Positions 50,777 through 63,210 of a stretch of 64,000 nt of DNA are shown here, piece by piece. The stretch is taken from positions 60,829,484 through 60,893,483 of the forward strand of contig NC_057919.1 of assembly GCF_018873765.1 (NCBI RefSeq), written 5' to 3'. Source of the DNA: Telopea speciosissima. Its lineage: Eukaryota; Streptophyta; Magnoliopsida; Proteales; Proteaceae. The notes under the pieces were generated by a model. That model was not told the DNA's origin. It was given only the letters and a program-made list of their open reading frames with translations, and ran no database searches. A program made the translations under genes and the position numbers. Positions within the stretch are counted from its first letter, which is position 1. Every line of letters starts with the position of its first letter.

Positions 50777-51119
50777 TCATCATCATAGGTTTTTTTAATG
50801 TCTCTCCAAGGGCAAATTTTGAGGCTAGAATTTCTTGATGCCCATTGTGCCCGATGTTGTGGCTCTTCGTGAGGCTAGTTTGATCATGGCAGGTAAATGA
50901 GGAAACATTTTCCTTTGGAATCCTTTTACCAGCAGGATTCAAATTTAATTTCTAAACTAGCCTACTAAACGAACACGCAGTCCGTCTGTGATCTGTCACA
51001 GAAAATTTATTCACAAAGTTATATTATTGTGACCTCCTATTGTTACTACTCCTAGTTCCAATTTGGAATGTTCAGAGTGAGATGAAGAGGGAAAATTATC
51101 ACCTCAGTTTGCTTGCCCG

Positions 51120-51390
51120 TCAATTTTGTCAATTCCCTCTAATAGAGGGAGGTTGACCGCACCCAAGCAGTGTGTTCGGGCAGGGGGTAGGGTGGTCATT
51201 TTCGCCCCTTATTAGATGGACTTGAGGAAAATGAGGGGCAGGTAAATTGAGGGGATAAATAAAGATCCGTTACAGTCCCTCTAATAAGGGGGGGTGGACC
51301 CCACTCAGGCAAGGGTAGGGTGGTCATTACCCCCTTGTCTGGGGATTGAGGAACTGGGCCGGGCAGGGAATTGGAGGGGATAAAGATCCA
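51120..51390. repeat. Two-copy imperfect tandem repeat (~135 bp unit)
   Basis: The phrases TCCCTCTAATA, GGTAGGGTGGTCATT and GGGGATAAAKAAAGATCC-like recur in the same order at about 51130-51278 and 51279-51390. No coding potential was seen. Confidence 0.55.
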
Positions 51391-51525
51391 AGTGTGGTGG
51401 TGGAGGAGACAATAGAAGCGTAGACATTTGTGGCGGCTACAGTGCTGGCGGCGGTTCTGTTGATATTCAAAAGTCAATCTTGATGGAAGTGGTGATTGGA
51501 GGAGATAGAAGGTAGTGAAATTTTT

Positions 51526-51726
51526 TTTTTGCAAACCGGGCAATAGGAATTTTCATCCTGCTCGTAATCACAGGCACAGAAATGGAATAATCCCTTTCCT
51601 CTATGTGTTCGCAAATACCCCCTTAGGTTTTAGTAGCTTCAAAATAACCCTTTTAATTGGAGTGGGATGCCATTTCGATGCCTGTGATTACGGGCAACAG
51701 GAATTTTCTTGTTGCCCGGTTTGAAG
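51526..51726. mobile_element. MITE with CAAACCGGGCAA terminal repeats
   Basis: The left GCAAACCGGGCAATAGGAAT and the right TTGCCCGGTTTG ends pair. Pairing continues to GTAATCACAGGCA / TGCCTGTGATTAC, ~50 bp in all. The 9-bp word GAAATTTTT flanks it (51517-51525 and 51727-51735), though the T-run makes the exact edge uncertain. Confidence 0.65.
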
Positions 51727-51907
51727 GAAATTTTTGTCCTAGGGTAGTGGAGTGAGGGAGGGACACTCTTTTGGGTAGTTTTCTAATACCCATCTTAATT
51801 TTGAGTAGTTTGGTTAAACAAAATATGACTTGGGTAATATAGTAACCTAAATGTGTAATCTTGAAATTCCCCCCTCCCTCCCCCTTTTTTCTCGGTGGGG
51901 TAGGGGT

Positions 51908-52400
51908 AAGGGTGTCAATTTAGAATTGAAACCGGTCTTTAAAACCGAATCAAATTAAATTGGTTTTTTTTTTCTTTCAAAATTTGAAATCTTTCATCGG
52001 TTTTGTTTGATTTGATTCGATTTAATGATTGAAACTGTTAAACCGAAACAACTTACCCATTTTCAAACCGAATAACTTATATTCTTTTTTTAAATATTTT
52101 AATTAACGTAGATGATAATTTTTATTCAATTTTAATGTTTGGAAAATATGATGGGTTATGGCTCTAATAAACAAGGGGGGTTCTCTTTTGTTGAAAAGAT
52201 AAAAAGTTTGTCCAAACACCTAAAATAGAGTCCAAATTGAGTGCAATCCGAGGTTAAAAAAATCGAATAAAAAACCGAAATCGAAACCTTATCGGTTCGG
52301 TTCTAGTTTGGAAATACATGCTCCTATTCGATTTTGATTTCCACATATTGTATCTTGAACCGAATCAAAATCAGACTGAAAAACCAAACCAAGTATTGAC
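51908..52400. repeat. AACCGAAT-rich dispersed repeat
   Basis: It starts TAAGGGTGTCAATTTAG and is composed of AAACCGAATCAAA / GGTTTTGTTTGATTTGATTCG words. It is related to the block at 49833. The right end is not resolved. Confidence 0.4.
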
Positions 52401-52616
52401 TACATAGTTTTCCGGCCTGCCCTAATTAGGGCTGGGTCCTAACCAAGCCAGTCCAAGCTATAAGACTCCCTTATAACATAAAAGCTAAACTAAGTCACTG
52501 CCTTTAAAGACCCTCCTGTCTTTCTTGTACGCCAAACTTTCTTCCATTTTTTTTATACATTCTGCAAGTCTCTATTGAGGAGCAAGGAAGGTTTAGCAGT
52601 AAAAAGAAGTAAAGCC

Positions 52617-55600
52617 ATGAGTCGAGGAAGTGGAGCTGGTTACGATCGTCACATAACCATTTTCTCTCCTGAAGGTCGTCTCTTCCAAGTCGGTAAGAAT
52701 TCTCGTCCGTCATCTGATTTAAAGTTGTGATCTTTTCGAGGTTTTAAAATCCAAAGTTGGTTCAAGAATTAGGGATTTGGAAGTCATTGAACTTAGCGGT
52801 TAGTCTAGGTCATGTCTGACAACCATTTTAGTTTCAAAATGGGTTGCTGATGGATCTGTGTTTCTTGGGTGAATTCAGTACGGCTTAGTTTGTATGATTT
52901 TCTAATTTGATCCCTCACAAGTTATCGATGTTATATTGGGACTTTTGAAACAGAGTATGCGTTTAAGGCAGTGAAGGCTTCTGGGATCACCTCTATCGGT
53001 GTCCGAGGAAAGGATTCAGTCTGCGTTGTCACTCAGAAGAAGGTTCCGGTGGGTGCTCTTCATGACGACACTCCTTTGATCTGCAAATTGAATTATCGTG
53101 TGTGATTTGGCTCCTGACATCTGATGCAGGACAAGCTTTTGGATCATACTAGTGTCACGCATCTCTTTGCCATTACCAAGTACATTGGATTGTTAGCCAC
53201 CGGCATGACAGGTTTCCTCCCTGAAAGCTCTTATATGATATTAATTACTAAATAAAAGAAGGATATGAGGATTTTTGGGTCCCTTTTTTTTAACATTTTT
53301 GAATGTTTGAATTTTATGGGATAATCTGTTAACTGAATGACGTTTTCCTTTTATTGGTTGTCTTCACGGAGGAGATTTTTTTGTTGATTGACAACTATGA
53401 TAATGAATTTGATATTACTTCATTAATTTAGGTTGGGTTGGTAGTAGAGGTGAAAAATGTCAGAACTTGGCTGGATAAACTATTTCTAGAAGAGAGTCAC
53501 AAAGGTTTTGGGAAGTTTAGAAAGATAAATCGAACCTTATAATATTAAAAGTACTAATGAAATAAACCAATCGTGTATGAGTTTCATGTGGGTATCTGGC
53601 TGCTCTCACAAGTATTTTTCCATTAAATTACTTAGGCAGCTTTTGTTCCATTTCCTATTATTTTTTCTTCATTTTGGTGTCTGGAGATGTAACATGCTCA
53701 AAAGGTTCATGTTTCTTGTGGATTTTTTTTCGGACAATCAAGATCTCCATGATTTTATCTCCCATTTTCAGCTGATGCAAGGACGTTGGTCCAACAAGCA
53801 AGGAATGAAGCAGCTGAGTTTCGTTTCAAATATGGCTATGAGATGCCTGTAGATGTATTATCCAGATGGTATGGTGATTTTACCCATGATTTATATTTTG
53901 ACCTTTTTGGACTGCATAAATTATTTTCTTCGAGAAATGCATGCTCTATATTCGAATAGAACAATTCAAATTCATATCCCATTAAATAAGTTAGAAAATT
54001 ACTTTTGAAATAGGTATCTTTATACTCTAATTAAATCTATGGAATGTATTCATTTGTGAACATTGACATTGAGATGGATCCAGAAAGACTTTACAGGGAT
54101 TCCTTATTTATAGGCTGAGATGCGGCACAATTAAGGCTGATCACCCTCTAGGTGGTTATATCCTCAGTGCACTGGTTATGTAGCAGTAGGAAGGCCTCAA
54201 AGAGCCTCTGAGATTCGACATACTCTCTTCTCCAGTTGGTGTATACTGTATACAAATCCAAACACAGTAGTGAACCAATCTGGTATTAATGACTAGTACA
54301 AAAGAACAAGACCCTTGAAATTTGTGAGAGAAGTAAAGAGGTTATCCTCTTTTGTTTATGTAGGGGTAGAGTATGAGAGCCTACTTATGCTAAGTCTATC
54401 TGACCACTTTTCGGCCTTTAATTATTTTTTTTTTTTGGAAAACAAAAAAGGGGGGATGTTCAAAAGGCAAAACGAGGCTCATACATTGGCCTATAAGCAA
54501 TGAGCCACTCGAAGGTTGGGGATGGCACAACAGTGGACAAGCATGCATGTGTGTCTTTCATTAGCAGTATCACCTCCCTACTGGTAGGATGTAAAGCCCC
54601 CAAAAGAATGAGAAGATATTTGACTTTGAATTGAACATGACCGTAAGCGGAAGATTGATTTTCATGTACTAGAAACAAATGGGTTTTGTCAATACATGGC
54701 AGAATAAAGAACATAAACAACTCACTTGGGGAAGTCCTGATGCAGCGCAACCATGGCCTTCGAATTAGTTAATGGGACTGTTATTTATTTGGGTAGATCT
54801 ATGTTGTAATGGATTTATTTCCGGTCGTGACCCTGATATCTGCTTGGACTCGGGTTTATGTATTAAGACATTAAATAAACTAAGGAAGAAGTAGTAGTCA
54901 TGTTTAGTTTTAAGGGGTTGGATTGGCTAGTTTGAATAGGGGATCCCAAAAGGAGATTAGGTCTTTCCTTGCCCAGTTATGTGTCTTAAGTGTTGTATTC
55001 AAGGTCATCTAGGAGATCATTTTGAGCCTAATATAGTAACCTTATGGGTCAGGAGCTGGATGCGAGTCTATATAAACCTTATAAACAGAATTCTTTATAG
55101 TAATGGAATATGGTTATGGTTTACAGTAGAGAATGGATGTCTTGCCTGGGGTTGATAAGTCAAATTTCTCCGTTCTAATTGACATATTTCTTAATTCTGG
55201 TAACTATTACAAGATCTCTCAAGATGATTTACAGTCAGTTAGATTCCTGTACACTATTACAACCACCTTTTCATTTAGAGGATGAGTTCCAAAGCCCCTC
55301 AGGATCACTTTACCATTTACAGGTCCCCTTCTTCTCTCAAGGATACGGCTCCTAAGCCAAAGCATTGCTTTGTATTTACCATTTATAGATAATCAATACA
55401 AATTCCTTTTTTGCCTTACCCAAGGGAGCTCTGCTCTTCTAGATAGATTCCTGAGTTCTTTAAGTCATCCGGTGAGTATGCTCTGAGGTTGCCTCTCTGA
55501 GGATCCTCCTCATCAGAAAACTCTGGATTGGCAGACCTGGTTAACTAGGATTCTTGCCGATAAAATCCCTTGAGATTCGGTGGGTTTTCATGTGAAGGGC

Positions 55601-58600
55601 CGTCCTATACCCTGTTTATCTCGGGAAACCTTCAGCAAGGATACTATTTACTATAAAATGTTCAAACTCAGTTATCTACCCTTTTGAGCATTTCTCAAGG
55701 ATACGGCTTCTCTTCCATCATGTTACAGTCACCACGACCAAGCAATGCTTCCTCAAGCACAGAAGTTACCCTCAGAACTTCCAAGTCCACTAAGGTTGAT
55801 TATCTGTATGAAATCAACTATACTCCAGATTCAAAGAAGATCTACCGGATGAACTTCCCTATTGTCAACCCATACAGTGTTTTTCCGAAGAATCAAACTT
55901 CTCTCACAAAAAAAAATCAGGTCTATCATTTCTCCTTCGAAGACTCCAGATCTGAAGGAATATGTGCAGGCTTCTCCTTTTTCTTAGAATCAAGTCACTG
56001 CTTCGGGAAAAGAGCAGTATTTTCCCATTGAAATAGCCCCAGAACTCATTCGCCAGTGGATAGCCGGCTATACCCAGCTGCACTTTGGTGCCATCAGAGT
56101 AGCCCTCACCTCCGTGGTGCTCTTTCAATCAACAAGAACAGAGGTGGATATTCTGGAAACTTTTTTGTTTTTTTGATCTTCTATATCTACAATTGCTATA
56201 TTTTAAAGGTCCGAAAATAACAGCAACCCCTAAGTCTGTAGCGGCTGCAACCATTGACAGAGAATGGTATACAGCAGCTGCTAATGTTGACTGCAACCAT
56301 CACACAGATAAACCCAGTGCAAAGCCATAATGTTTTCATCATGATAATTATAATGATGTTTGATGTGGAAGCTTTAGCACAATTCCAGGCAGTTTCATGT
56401 CATTAGCCTGTATTTACATTTTTTAATACATGCAGGATTGCTGACAAATCACAAGTCTATACTCAGCATGCTTATATGAGACCTCTTGGAGTAGGTATGT
56501 TGCTTGCTTTTCTATTGTACCTGTAAACATTTTCCGTGTGTTGTGAAGCTATATAATTGAATATCATTTTTTCCTTAGATTTTATTGCTAATATCTCCAT
56601 AACCTTCGAATTATTTCCTTGTGAAGCTGCTATGGTTTTGGGTATTGATGAAGAAGATGGGCCTCAACTTTTCAAGTGCGATCCAGCTGGCCATTTCTTT
56701 GGCCACAAGGTATCTTGGAAGTGTTATCTTTAAATCTGTTAAACTTAAGATGCATTTGTTTCCATGGTATGTTTGGTTTGTAGTACCCATTTGCTGGGTA
56801 ATATATGTTTGGTCATTTCCAACCACTTAATGACTTTTGTCTTGTTTGGCTTCTTCCGGTGCTTACTTCTGGTGTGTTCTTCATTTTCCTTTGGATGTAG
56901 TATGCTTCTATATACAAAAATACTTTTATGGTAGAAATGTAATAGTTTTGTCAGTCATAATTAAAGGGGTGGTTTGAGAGAGAGAGAGAGAGAGGGGGGG
57001 GGGGGGAGCAACAGTATCCTATGGATTATGAATCAAGGTTAAGGGCTTTGTGAGAAACTTGATATGATGAAATATTCTGTAAAGAAAATCCTTAGATTGA
57101 TTGTTTATGCTCTTACTTGCTTATTCAGAATATTCTTATTTTTAAGGTTACAGTTCCACTTTGCATTGCTGTCTTTTTCGATAATTTATACCAAAAAAAA
57201 AAGAAGGGGTTTCTGTCATTTAAGTAAGTTTTTTTCCTTTCTCCTTATACATGTTATTGACTGTACCCTGTAATACAGTAAGTTTTGCTTTATGCAATCA
57301 ACAATTCAGATTAGCTGTTATCGAATATAATCAGGCGAGTTAAATAATGTGATTGTTATTGTTTCTATGGCGATGCTTAATATTTGTAATGCTTTGGGAC
57401 AGAATTTTGATTTTCCTTCTTTTTTGCCCCAGGCCACAAGTGCTGGCTTGAAAGAACAGGAAGCAATCAATTTCCTGGAGAAGAAAATGAAGAATGATCC
57501 TGCATTCTCTTATGAAGAAACAGTACAGGTAAAATTACTTTTTCCTGAAGAGCTTTTACATGTCTTACTCATTTGGATGCCCAAAAAGAAACAATAGGGA
57601 GACATAATAATTGAGAGCTTGGACAATTAAAAGGATTGAGAACTCGACATCTTCGAGACAATGAGGTGAATACTTAGTTTCCTATCAACTAGGTAATTTG
57701 GACTAGGGAATTTGTTGTTGGATTGTTTATATTTTCCAAGCTTTCTTTTTACAAGCATGCTGGAGAAAAACTGATGATCTCTTATTAATCATAAGTGGTT
57801 ATTTGTTGTTTCTTTTCTCCCACCGTCCCATATGCTCCACGTACTACCAGAAGAAATATTCCCAGCACAGTTATCTTCTCTTCCCAGAAATAGCATGGTG
57901 CCAACTCCACAATAGGTCAAAGGATGTTGGGAAATTCCTATGTTGTTTCGAGGATTGGCTAATCCCTTCTTTTTGTTCAATATAAATTTAGGTTAAGAGA
58001 GCTCCACCACATTGGAGGGGGGCCATCTAATTGGAATGGATTGGTAAATTATCATGTGGTCAATTTCGAGAATCCCTATCTGTAGGCCACTAAAATTGGC
58101 CATGTCATCCCTTGTAGAACGTATAGATGATGATCAACTATTATATATATACATCCTGCCTTGTATATAAGAACATATGCACATACAATGGATAAAAATT
58201 TGAGGGGAAGGGCGAGTGCCAGAGAGGGGGGGGGGGAGTCATGACAGCCTTCTCTTTCATGAGTCACCCAGTCAGTTTAAAACTTGTTGTCACTGTGACA
58301 AGGCGAGCCAAGGCAGTGGTGGCCAGGCACCTAGGCAACCTAGGTGCGCATAAGTATGCAGCATGGTGTGGACCGTGTGGTCTCAGCCTTTCAAGATGAA
58401 AGAGAAAAAAAAAAAAAAAAAAAGATGGAAGGCGGAAGAAGAAAACATAACTGATCCCATGCATGATAATGTATCCAAGTCATTTACACACACCAATCCT
58501 ATCAAAGGTGGAAAAGGCGGGCACATTTTTGCAAGCCAAAAGGCGTGAACACGCCTTGGCCATGTAAAAGCATTTAGGCAACACCTTGAAAACTATGGTT

Positions 58601-60660
58601 TTGAGGTATTCTCAAATCTCAACTCAAATGCATGCCAACGCACATGACCTGCTGATGCAGGGCATTCAGCCAGCCCGCCAGGCCGAGCCTACCAAGCCCA
58701 GCCCAAGGCCAGATTTGTGCCCGCAGGACCAGCAGGACCAGGCCTAAAAGGCCCAGCCCATAGGTCGATACCTATGCTAGCCTGGGTGAATTAAACCCAA
58801 TGGTCCTGCCTTTTCATCTTTCTAGGGTAGTATTTACTCTTACTATGTGTCTTTTCAGCTTCCTAGGTTGAGTATGAGGATGTTCATGTTCCTGGGTATT
58901 AGTTATTAGTCTTTAAGAGTCTTTTAGTTTTTCTAAGTCACTTTCTTGGTTGTAGTTCCCCATGTCTTGGTTTTAGTTTCTAGGTGTTGAAATTTGAAAA
59001 ATCCGGAGTCTATTTAATGTAAGTTGATGCATCCCAAGGGCTTTTAATGTCTTCCCTCTATATAATGAAACCATGGGCTGTTCTCTGGAACACCAGATTT
59101 TAACGGAAAAAAAAAATAGAAATCTTTCTTTGAAAGACTATATCCTGTGGATCTCAGATGGGCTGTGGATTCAACAATCATATGCAAGGTGGATCTCGTT
59201 GGTGGGGCTCTACTGGACTCTAGCAGCCAAAACTATCTATCTCCATCAATTATCATCATCATCAACCACCATCATCCATCTCCATCTTCATCATCAAACT
59301 AAAAGGCGTGGCTTATAACTTGCCGGTTCTCAACCAGTTCATCGATCCTTCTTATTTTTCTTTTTGCATCACCTGCCCATTGCCACCTCTGGACACTTTT
59401 ACCAGCAGAGTTTAGGACCAAGGAAATTGATCTTGAAGGAAATTCCCTGCCATGATTATCTGACTGAATTGATTTTGTTTGTCCCTTATGCTTCTGAGCT
59501 TTTAGTTTGTTTTGCTGCTGTCAATACCTTCCATTGCGTCTGCTGTCAACACCTTCCATTGTGTGTTCCATTTACAGAAACAGAGTACACACCTTCAATA
59601 CCTGAACTTGGGAGAATCAGTGGAATATTTTGGTTCAAATCTCTTGAACTGTGGAAAAACAGACAAACTAGATCTGATGTAGACCTTGACTTCCACCAAT
59701 TCATTCAACTTATTGAGCAAAATGGACAAGTCACTGGAGTCTTAAACGATCATGCTTTTGATTGCTAAATTGGATTTGGTCTGTGAATCTAAATTCGTGT
59801 GCTGGCAGGAACAGCTTTCTAGATTGAAAATATTGTTCCCTTGAAGATCAAATACTGGGATTTCTGTTAAATAATGTACCATCAATTTATTGAATGACTG
59901 TTTACTTTTATTTGAAGTCTAATATTTTCGCTGTCATTCAATTGTGTAGACTGCCATTTCTGCCCTGCAATCAGTTTTGCAAGAGGATTTCAAAGCCAAT
60001 GAAATAGAGGTATTGAATTTTCATTTCATTTCATTCATCTATTAGCAGCGTAAGCAGTCCTGCTATTTGCACTGGAACTAGTATCCTTATCATTGACTTT
60101 CATATTTTATTATATGTACCTGGATGGAGGATTCTGGTCTTCTGTGTTATCAACAGGGAGTCTGTGTTATACTAGACATAAGAAAACCAACTCCTTTTTC
60201 CCTGCAATCAAATTCCAATTTCAGGCCACTGAAATCTGAGGTGTTCATCATATTTATAACCATTGACTGGTCTAGTGGTCTGATTGCCTCAGTGAAGATG
60301 AACGAGAAGCTGGAACATCTTAGATTTACTATCTGGTGGTTCGAATGGTCCAACAGTAATATTCTTTGTTCAGACCATTGGACCAATATCATCAGAACAA
60401 TGAAGCTGTGTTAGCGCTCATACCAGTAGGAATGATGAGTTCTTCAAATAGTCATTGTTCCTCTTTAAAGTAGTGCATGCATGTACAGCATTTTCTCTCC
60501 TGTATTTTATTGGATCGAGAGATTAATAACCAGTTAATCAACTGCAATGATGATTGGTCTTTGGTAGGTGGGGGTCGTGAAAAAAGATCATCCAATTTTT
60601 AGAGTGTTGTCGATGGAGGAGATTGATGAGCACTTGACAGCCATAAGTGAGCGTGATTAA
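52617..60660 (+). CDS. PAA: 20S proteasome subunit alpha type-6 (PAA)
   Basis: The nine exons are 52617-52692, 52954-53048, 53130-53211, 53772-53868, 56436-56494, 56627-56709, 57433-57528, 59950-60009 and 60568-60660. They sum to 741 nt, 246 aa, exactly the length of Arabidopsis PAA1. All junctions are GT-AG and in phase. The protein starts [20 protein letters not shown], which includes the alpha-subunit N-terminal signature ([20 protein letters not shown]). It continues with [59 protein letters not shown] and the end [20 protein letters not shown]. It is a non-catalytic subunit of the outer alpha ring that gates the 20S core in cytosol and nucleus. Introns 4, 7 and 8 are large and hold repeats. 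GVAAMVLG at exon 6 replaces the usual VVAMVLG by one residue. Confidence 0.97.
54780..56160 (+). mobile_element. Endogenous pararetrovirus-like (caulimovirid) fossil in PAA intron 4
   Basis: At 55690-56140 short plus-strand segments resemble the movement-protein region of endogenous plant caulimovirids, including an [17 protein letters not shown]-like stretch and a later [21 protein letters not shown]-like stretch. The sequence left of it (54780-55680) has LTR- or leader-like composition (TATATAAACC near 55070) but no recognisable protein. It is fragmentary and broken by several changes. No reverse transcriptase region is present here. It is clearly old. The alternative is a gypsy-like element carrying a similar movement-type domain. 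Confidence 0.5.
57529..59949 (+). other. Intron 7 of PAA with mixed repeats
   Basis: It contains a decayed hAT-type MITE (58283-58597), a GGCCCAGCCC-rich patch (58670-58770), and an LTR-like AT-rich stretch with CTCTATATAATG at 59059-59070. A 134-residue frame at 59364-59768 is not recognisable and is not in the conserved exon chain. A G-run lies at 58226-58237. Confidence 0.45.
58283..58597. mobile_element. Decayed hAT-type MITE, CACCTAGGC-rich
   Basis: It ends CACCTTGAAAACTATG like the family at 39320, and its left edge CTTGTTGTCACTGTGACAAGG is a plausible inverted partner. The flanks GTTTAAAA and GTTTTGAG agree at only 5 of 8. The interior has CCAGGCACCTAGGCAACCTAGG-type words. Confidence 0.45.
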
Positions 60661-61600
60661 ACACAACATATTGCATAAGCTGCACGGGGAAAATCCTCTG
60701 GATATGGTCAAAGATGGATCTTTCTTATAGAGTAATGAGGGTGCCTAAACTGGAAATGTTTCTGAGCTTGCTTAGTACTCATTTGTGTTTTTTGTTGTTT
60801 ATCATACAATGTTTATCCGAGCTGGAATGTTTATCTAGTGGAGACTAGACTGTAGATCAATCTCATTTGCTTGTCATTTATGCTTATTCATGGTCCTATC
60901 ATTTAGATTATGATTAATCACCGTGATATTATATACTTCGTCTTAAATATAACCCGGCAAGAGATCTCTATTTGGTTGCATGGTCTCTATACAAGCGTTT
61001 GGCCAATGGGTGAGCATGCCTGGGTATCTATCCAAGAGGCAGAGGCGTCATCCCACGGTGTCATGTGAGAGGGCATAGGAAACACCATCAAGTAGAGATC
61101 TTTATCCCATATAACCCAGTGACCAAGAAAGGGTTTACTATTAGAACTTGGGAGAAGTAATATGTCCCACCATTTCATGGGTCTAAACTCTGAAGATTTG
61201 GAATCGTTATCGTCTCCTGTTTGCTACCCGAATAGGATTGTCCTGTCCCCTCACATGGGGGTGCAAAATGATGACCTAAACCCCTGTCCGAACACACTGC
61301 CTGTGGGAGGTTAAGTTGTCATTTCACATCTCATATGAAGGGACAGGACGGTCCTATTCGGGCAGCGAACAGGAGGATAAAAATTACCGAACTATTATCT
61401 AGGTTTTTTGTTGATGTGGCAAAACTAAATGAAGATGTAACAAAACCACCTTCTAACCCCGCCGTGGTATTGGGGGTGGGGAGGAGAGGTAGAGATGTCA
61501 ACACCTGGCAGATCAGACAACGGTCTATATGAATGAGCTCAGACCCTTGGATGTCCGAGCTGTAGATACATGAATGCCAGCGAATCCGGATCTGGCTCCT
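60661..61600. other. Region downstream of PAA
   Basis: The likely PAA 3' UTR covers the first ~250 bp, then unassigned sequence with a MITE at 61213. No gene is seen. Confidence 0.45.
61213..61376. mobile_element. 164-bp MITE with ~40-bp terminal inverted repeats
   Basis: The left TCTCCTGTTTGCTACCCGAA and right TTCGGGCAGCGAACAGGAGG pair, with similarity continuing through AGGATTGTCCTGTCCC / GGGACAGGACGGTCCT. The target duplication is not clear. Confidence 0.65.
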
Positions 61601-62149
61601 GTCCAGCCGTGGCGGGAGCTGGACGGTCTAGCACCCCTTTTAGATGGTGACATATGGAGGGAGCTGGATCCAGGGTCTGAAAGCAAAAGGGTATTAACCC
61701 ATTGTAAATGTGGGTCACTTCCTTACCCGAACTAACCCACGAAGGGATCCTCTCCAGCTCTCCTCTAACCTCCAGCTCCTGCGAAGCGAGAAGACCAGCG
61801 TCCTCAGTGTTCCTGTTCCTCATCTTCTTCAAGGGATCCGACGACAGAAGTGACTCTCTGCAAAGCAGGTGTGCGACTGAGTGACTCTAACTCGATTGAG
61901 TGACTCTCTCTCTCTCTCTTTCATTTTGGTTCTGAAACTTAACTAGGGGAAGTGGAACAAAATCCAGCTTTGCACTCTAAGATCTTGTTCTGGCTCGAGC
62001 ATCTTGCACAGGGACGCCCTAGTTGGCAGAAACTGGTTCTTAATGCTGCCATGGAGAGTGGGTTGTCGAGTGTTGCAGCAAATTTCATTCTTTTACCATC
62101 CTGGTAGAGAACCCTTTCAATAACTTTGAGAGATATTGTAGGGTGTATC

Positions 62150-62265
62150 CATTTATTGCTAGATGGTGGATGGATGGCAGCTTTGTCATTTTGTGGAAAT
62201 TTAAAGACTTTAAAGCTTCAGTCGTGCAAGGGGATCGATCCGACACCAGGGGCTGTCGAACATTT
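62150..62265 (+). pseudogene. F-box/LRR-like gene fragment inside the long-TIR element
   Basis: The plus-strand frame encodes ALSFCGNLKTLKLQSCKGID followed by PTPGAVEHL. This resembles a conserved segment of plant F-box/LRR proteins of the At5g07670/At5g51380 type (LCGNLKTL..SCK..D..PG..EHL). It covers about 30 residues with no F-box and no surrounding exon structure, so it is a relic or cargo. The call is from memory of the family and needs a search. Confidence 0.45.
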
Positions 62266-62886
62266 GGTTTTTCAGGATCGTTGGGGGCTCTGGATAATGA
62301 GATGTTCAACGGTCATGTGGTTTTAGAGAGAGAAGAGTGGGTAAAAAAGACTTCATTTGCACTTCACATCTAACAGAACCCCGTCCACAAAGTAATTGGT
62401 TGTAATTTGAGTGAAAACAGGGAAAAGTCTTAAATATATAGCATAATCCAGTCTACCAACTTAAGGAGAATCATCCTTACTCTAGAGCGATTTAAATCCT
62501 AGAAAGCCCAGACCTGAAAGCGATCTCTGCTATGAATTATAAATAGAGCTCAGATCTGGTTGTTGTTCCTCTGCTAGACCCAATTTGCAGCAATTTTATT
62601 TCATCGTTTGATTTTAACTACCTTCCCTTAGAGTTTCACCCTGATTGGAGCCTCCATTGAGGAGTTCTCCCATCTGAATCGGACTCCTCTACCGCTGGAA
62701 TTCTGATTTCGTTCAAGGAGAGATGACTTGGTGACACTGTTCTAAATGCCACCATAATCCAATCCTTCTCTTTCTCCTCAGAAAACCCTTTTCATCTTAA
62801 ATATTGTTCTATTTATTATTATTATTATTAATTTTTGTTAATGACTAGTTTACTGCTGTTCTTTATTTACTAATTCTTATAATATT

Positions 62887-63053
62887 TAGGGTCAATCAGG
62901 GCCGGGCCAGGCCGAGCTCTAACATTGCCAGTGCAGGGTCTGGTCAAGGGTTTGTTAGGCCCTGGCAGGGCTTGGGTTTAGCTTAAGACCCCTAAGATTG
63001 AGCTAGGGTTTAGGGCAAGCCTGACCCAGCCCAGCCCAGCCCATTGACACCCC
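62887..63053. repeat. GGGCC/CAGCCC-rich repeat with AGGGTC...GACACCCCT ends
   Basis: It starts TAGGGTCAATCAGGGCCGGG and ends CCCATTGACACCCCTA. It is the same kind as the block at 4173-4340. Confidence 0.4.
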
Positions 63054-63210
63054 TACTTCGTGGGTTAATTCGGGGAAGGAAATGACCCGCATTTACAATG
63101 GGTTAATACCCTTTAAAATACCCTCTTGCTTTCGGACCCTTAGATCCGGCTCACTCCTCATGTCACCATCTAAAAGGAATGCTACCAGCGAACCCTGCCC
63201 CCAACGACTA

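Larger units (their letters stand above)
47144..52616. other. Spacer between peroxidase and proteasome genes
   Basis: There is no gene. The first ~200 bp are likely peroxidase 3' UTR. A C-run lies at 47794-47812. 47820-48860 is AT-rich with a TATA-rich patch near 48120. The named repeats are listed separately. A short inverted pair around TTTGGATCCTCTGC / GTAGAGGATCCAAA bounds about 49516-49632. Confidence 0.5.
61600..63210. mobile_element. Possible Pack-type element with ~130-bp inverted repeats
   Basis: 61627-61744 (CTTTTAGATGGTGACATATG ... GAACTAACCCACGAAG) is repeated in inverse at 63055-63187 (CTTCGTGGGTTAATTCGG ... ATGTCACCATCTAAAAG) with ~80-85% agreement. The interior carries an F-box/LRR-like fragment (62150-62260), a TATTAT-rich stretch and a GGGCC-rich repeat (62887-63053). 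Exact ends and target duplication were not found, so two opposite copies of one MITE remain possible. Confidence 0.45.

Noticed and set aside
59364-59768. 134-residue open frame in PAA intron 7
   Set aside because: No homology recognised, and the PAA exon chain is complete without it at the exact family length.
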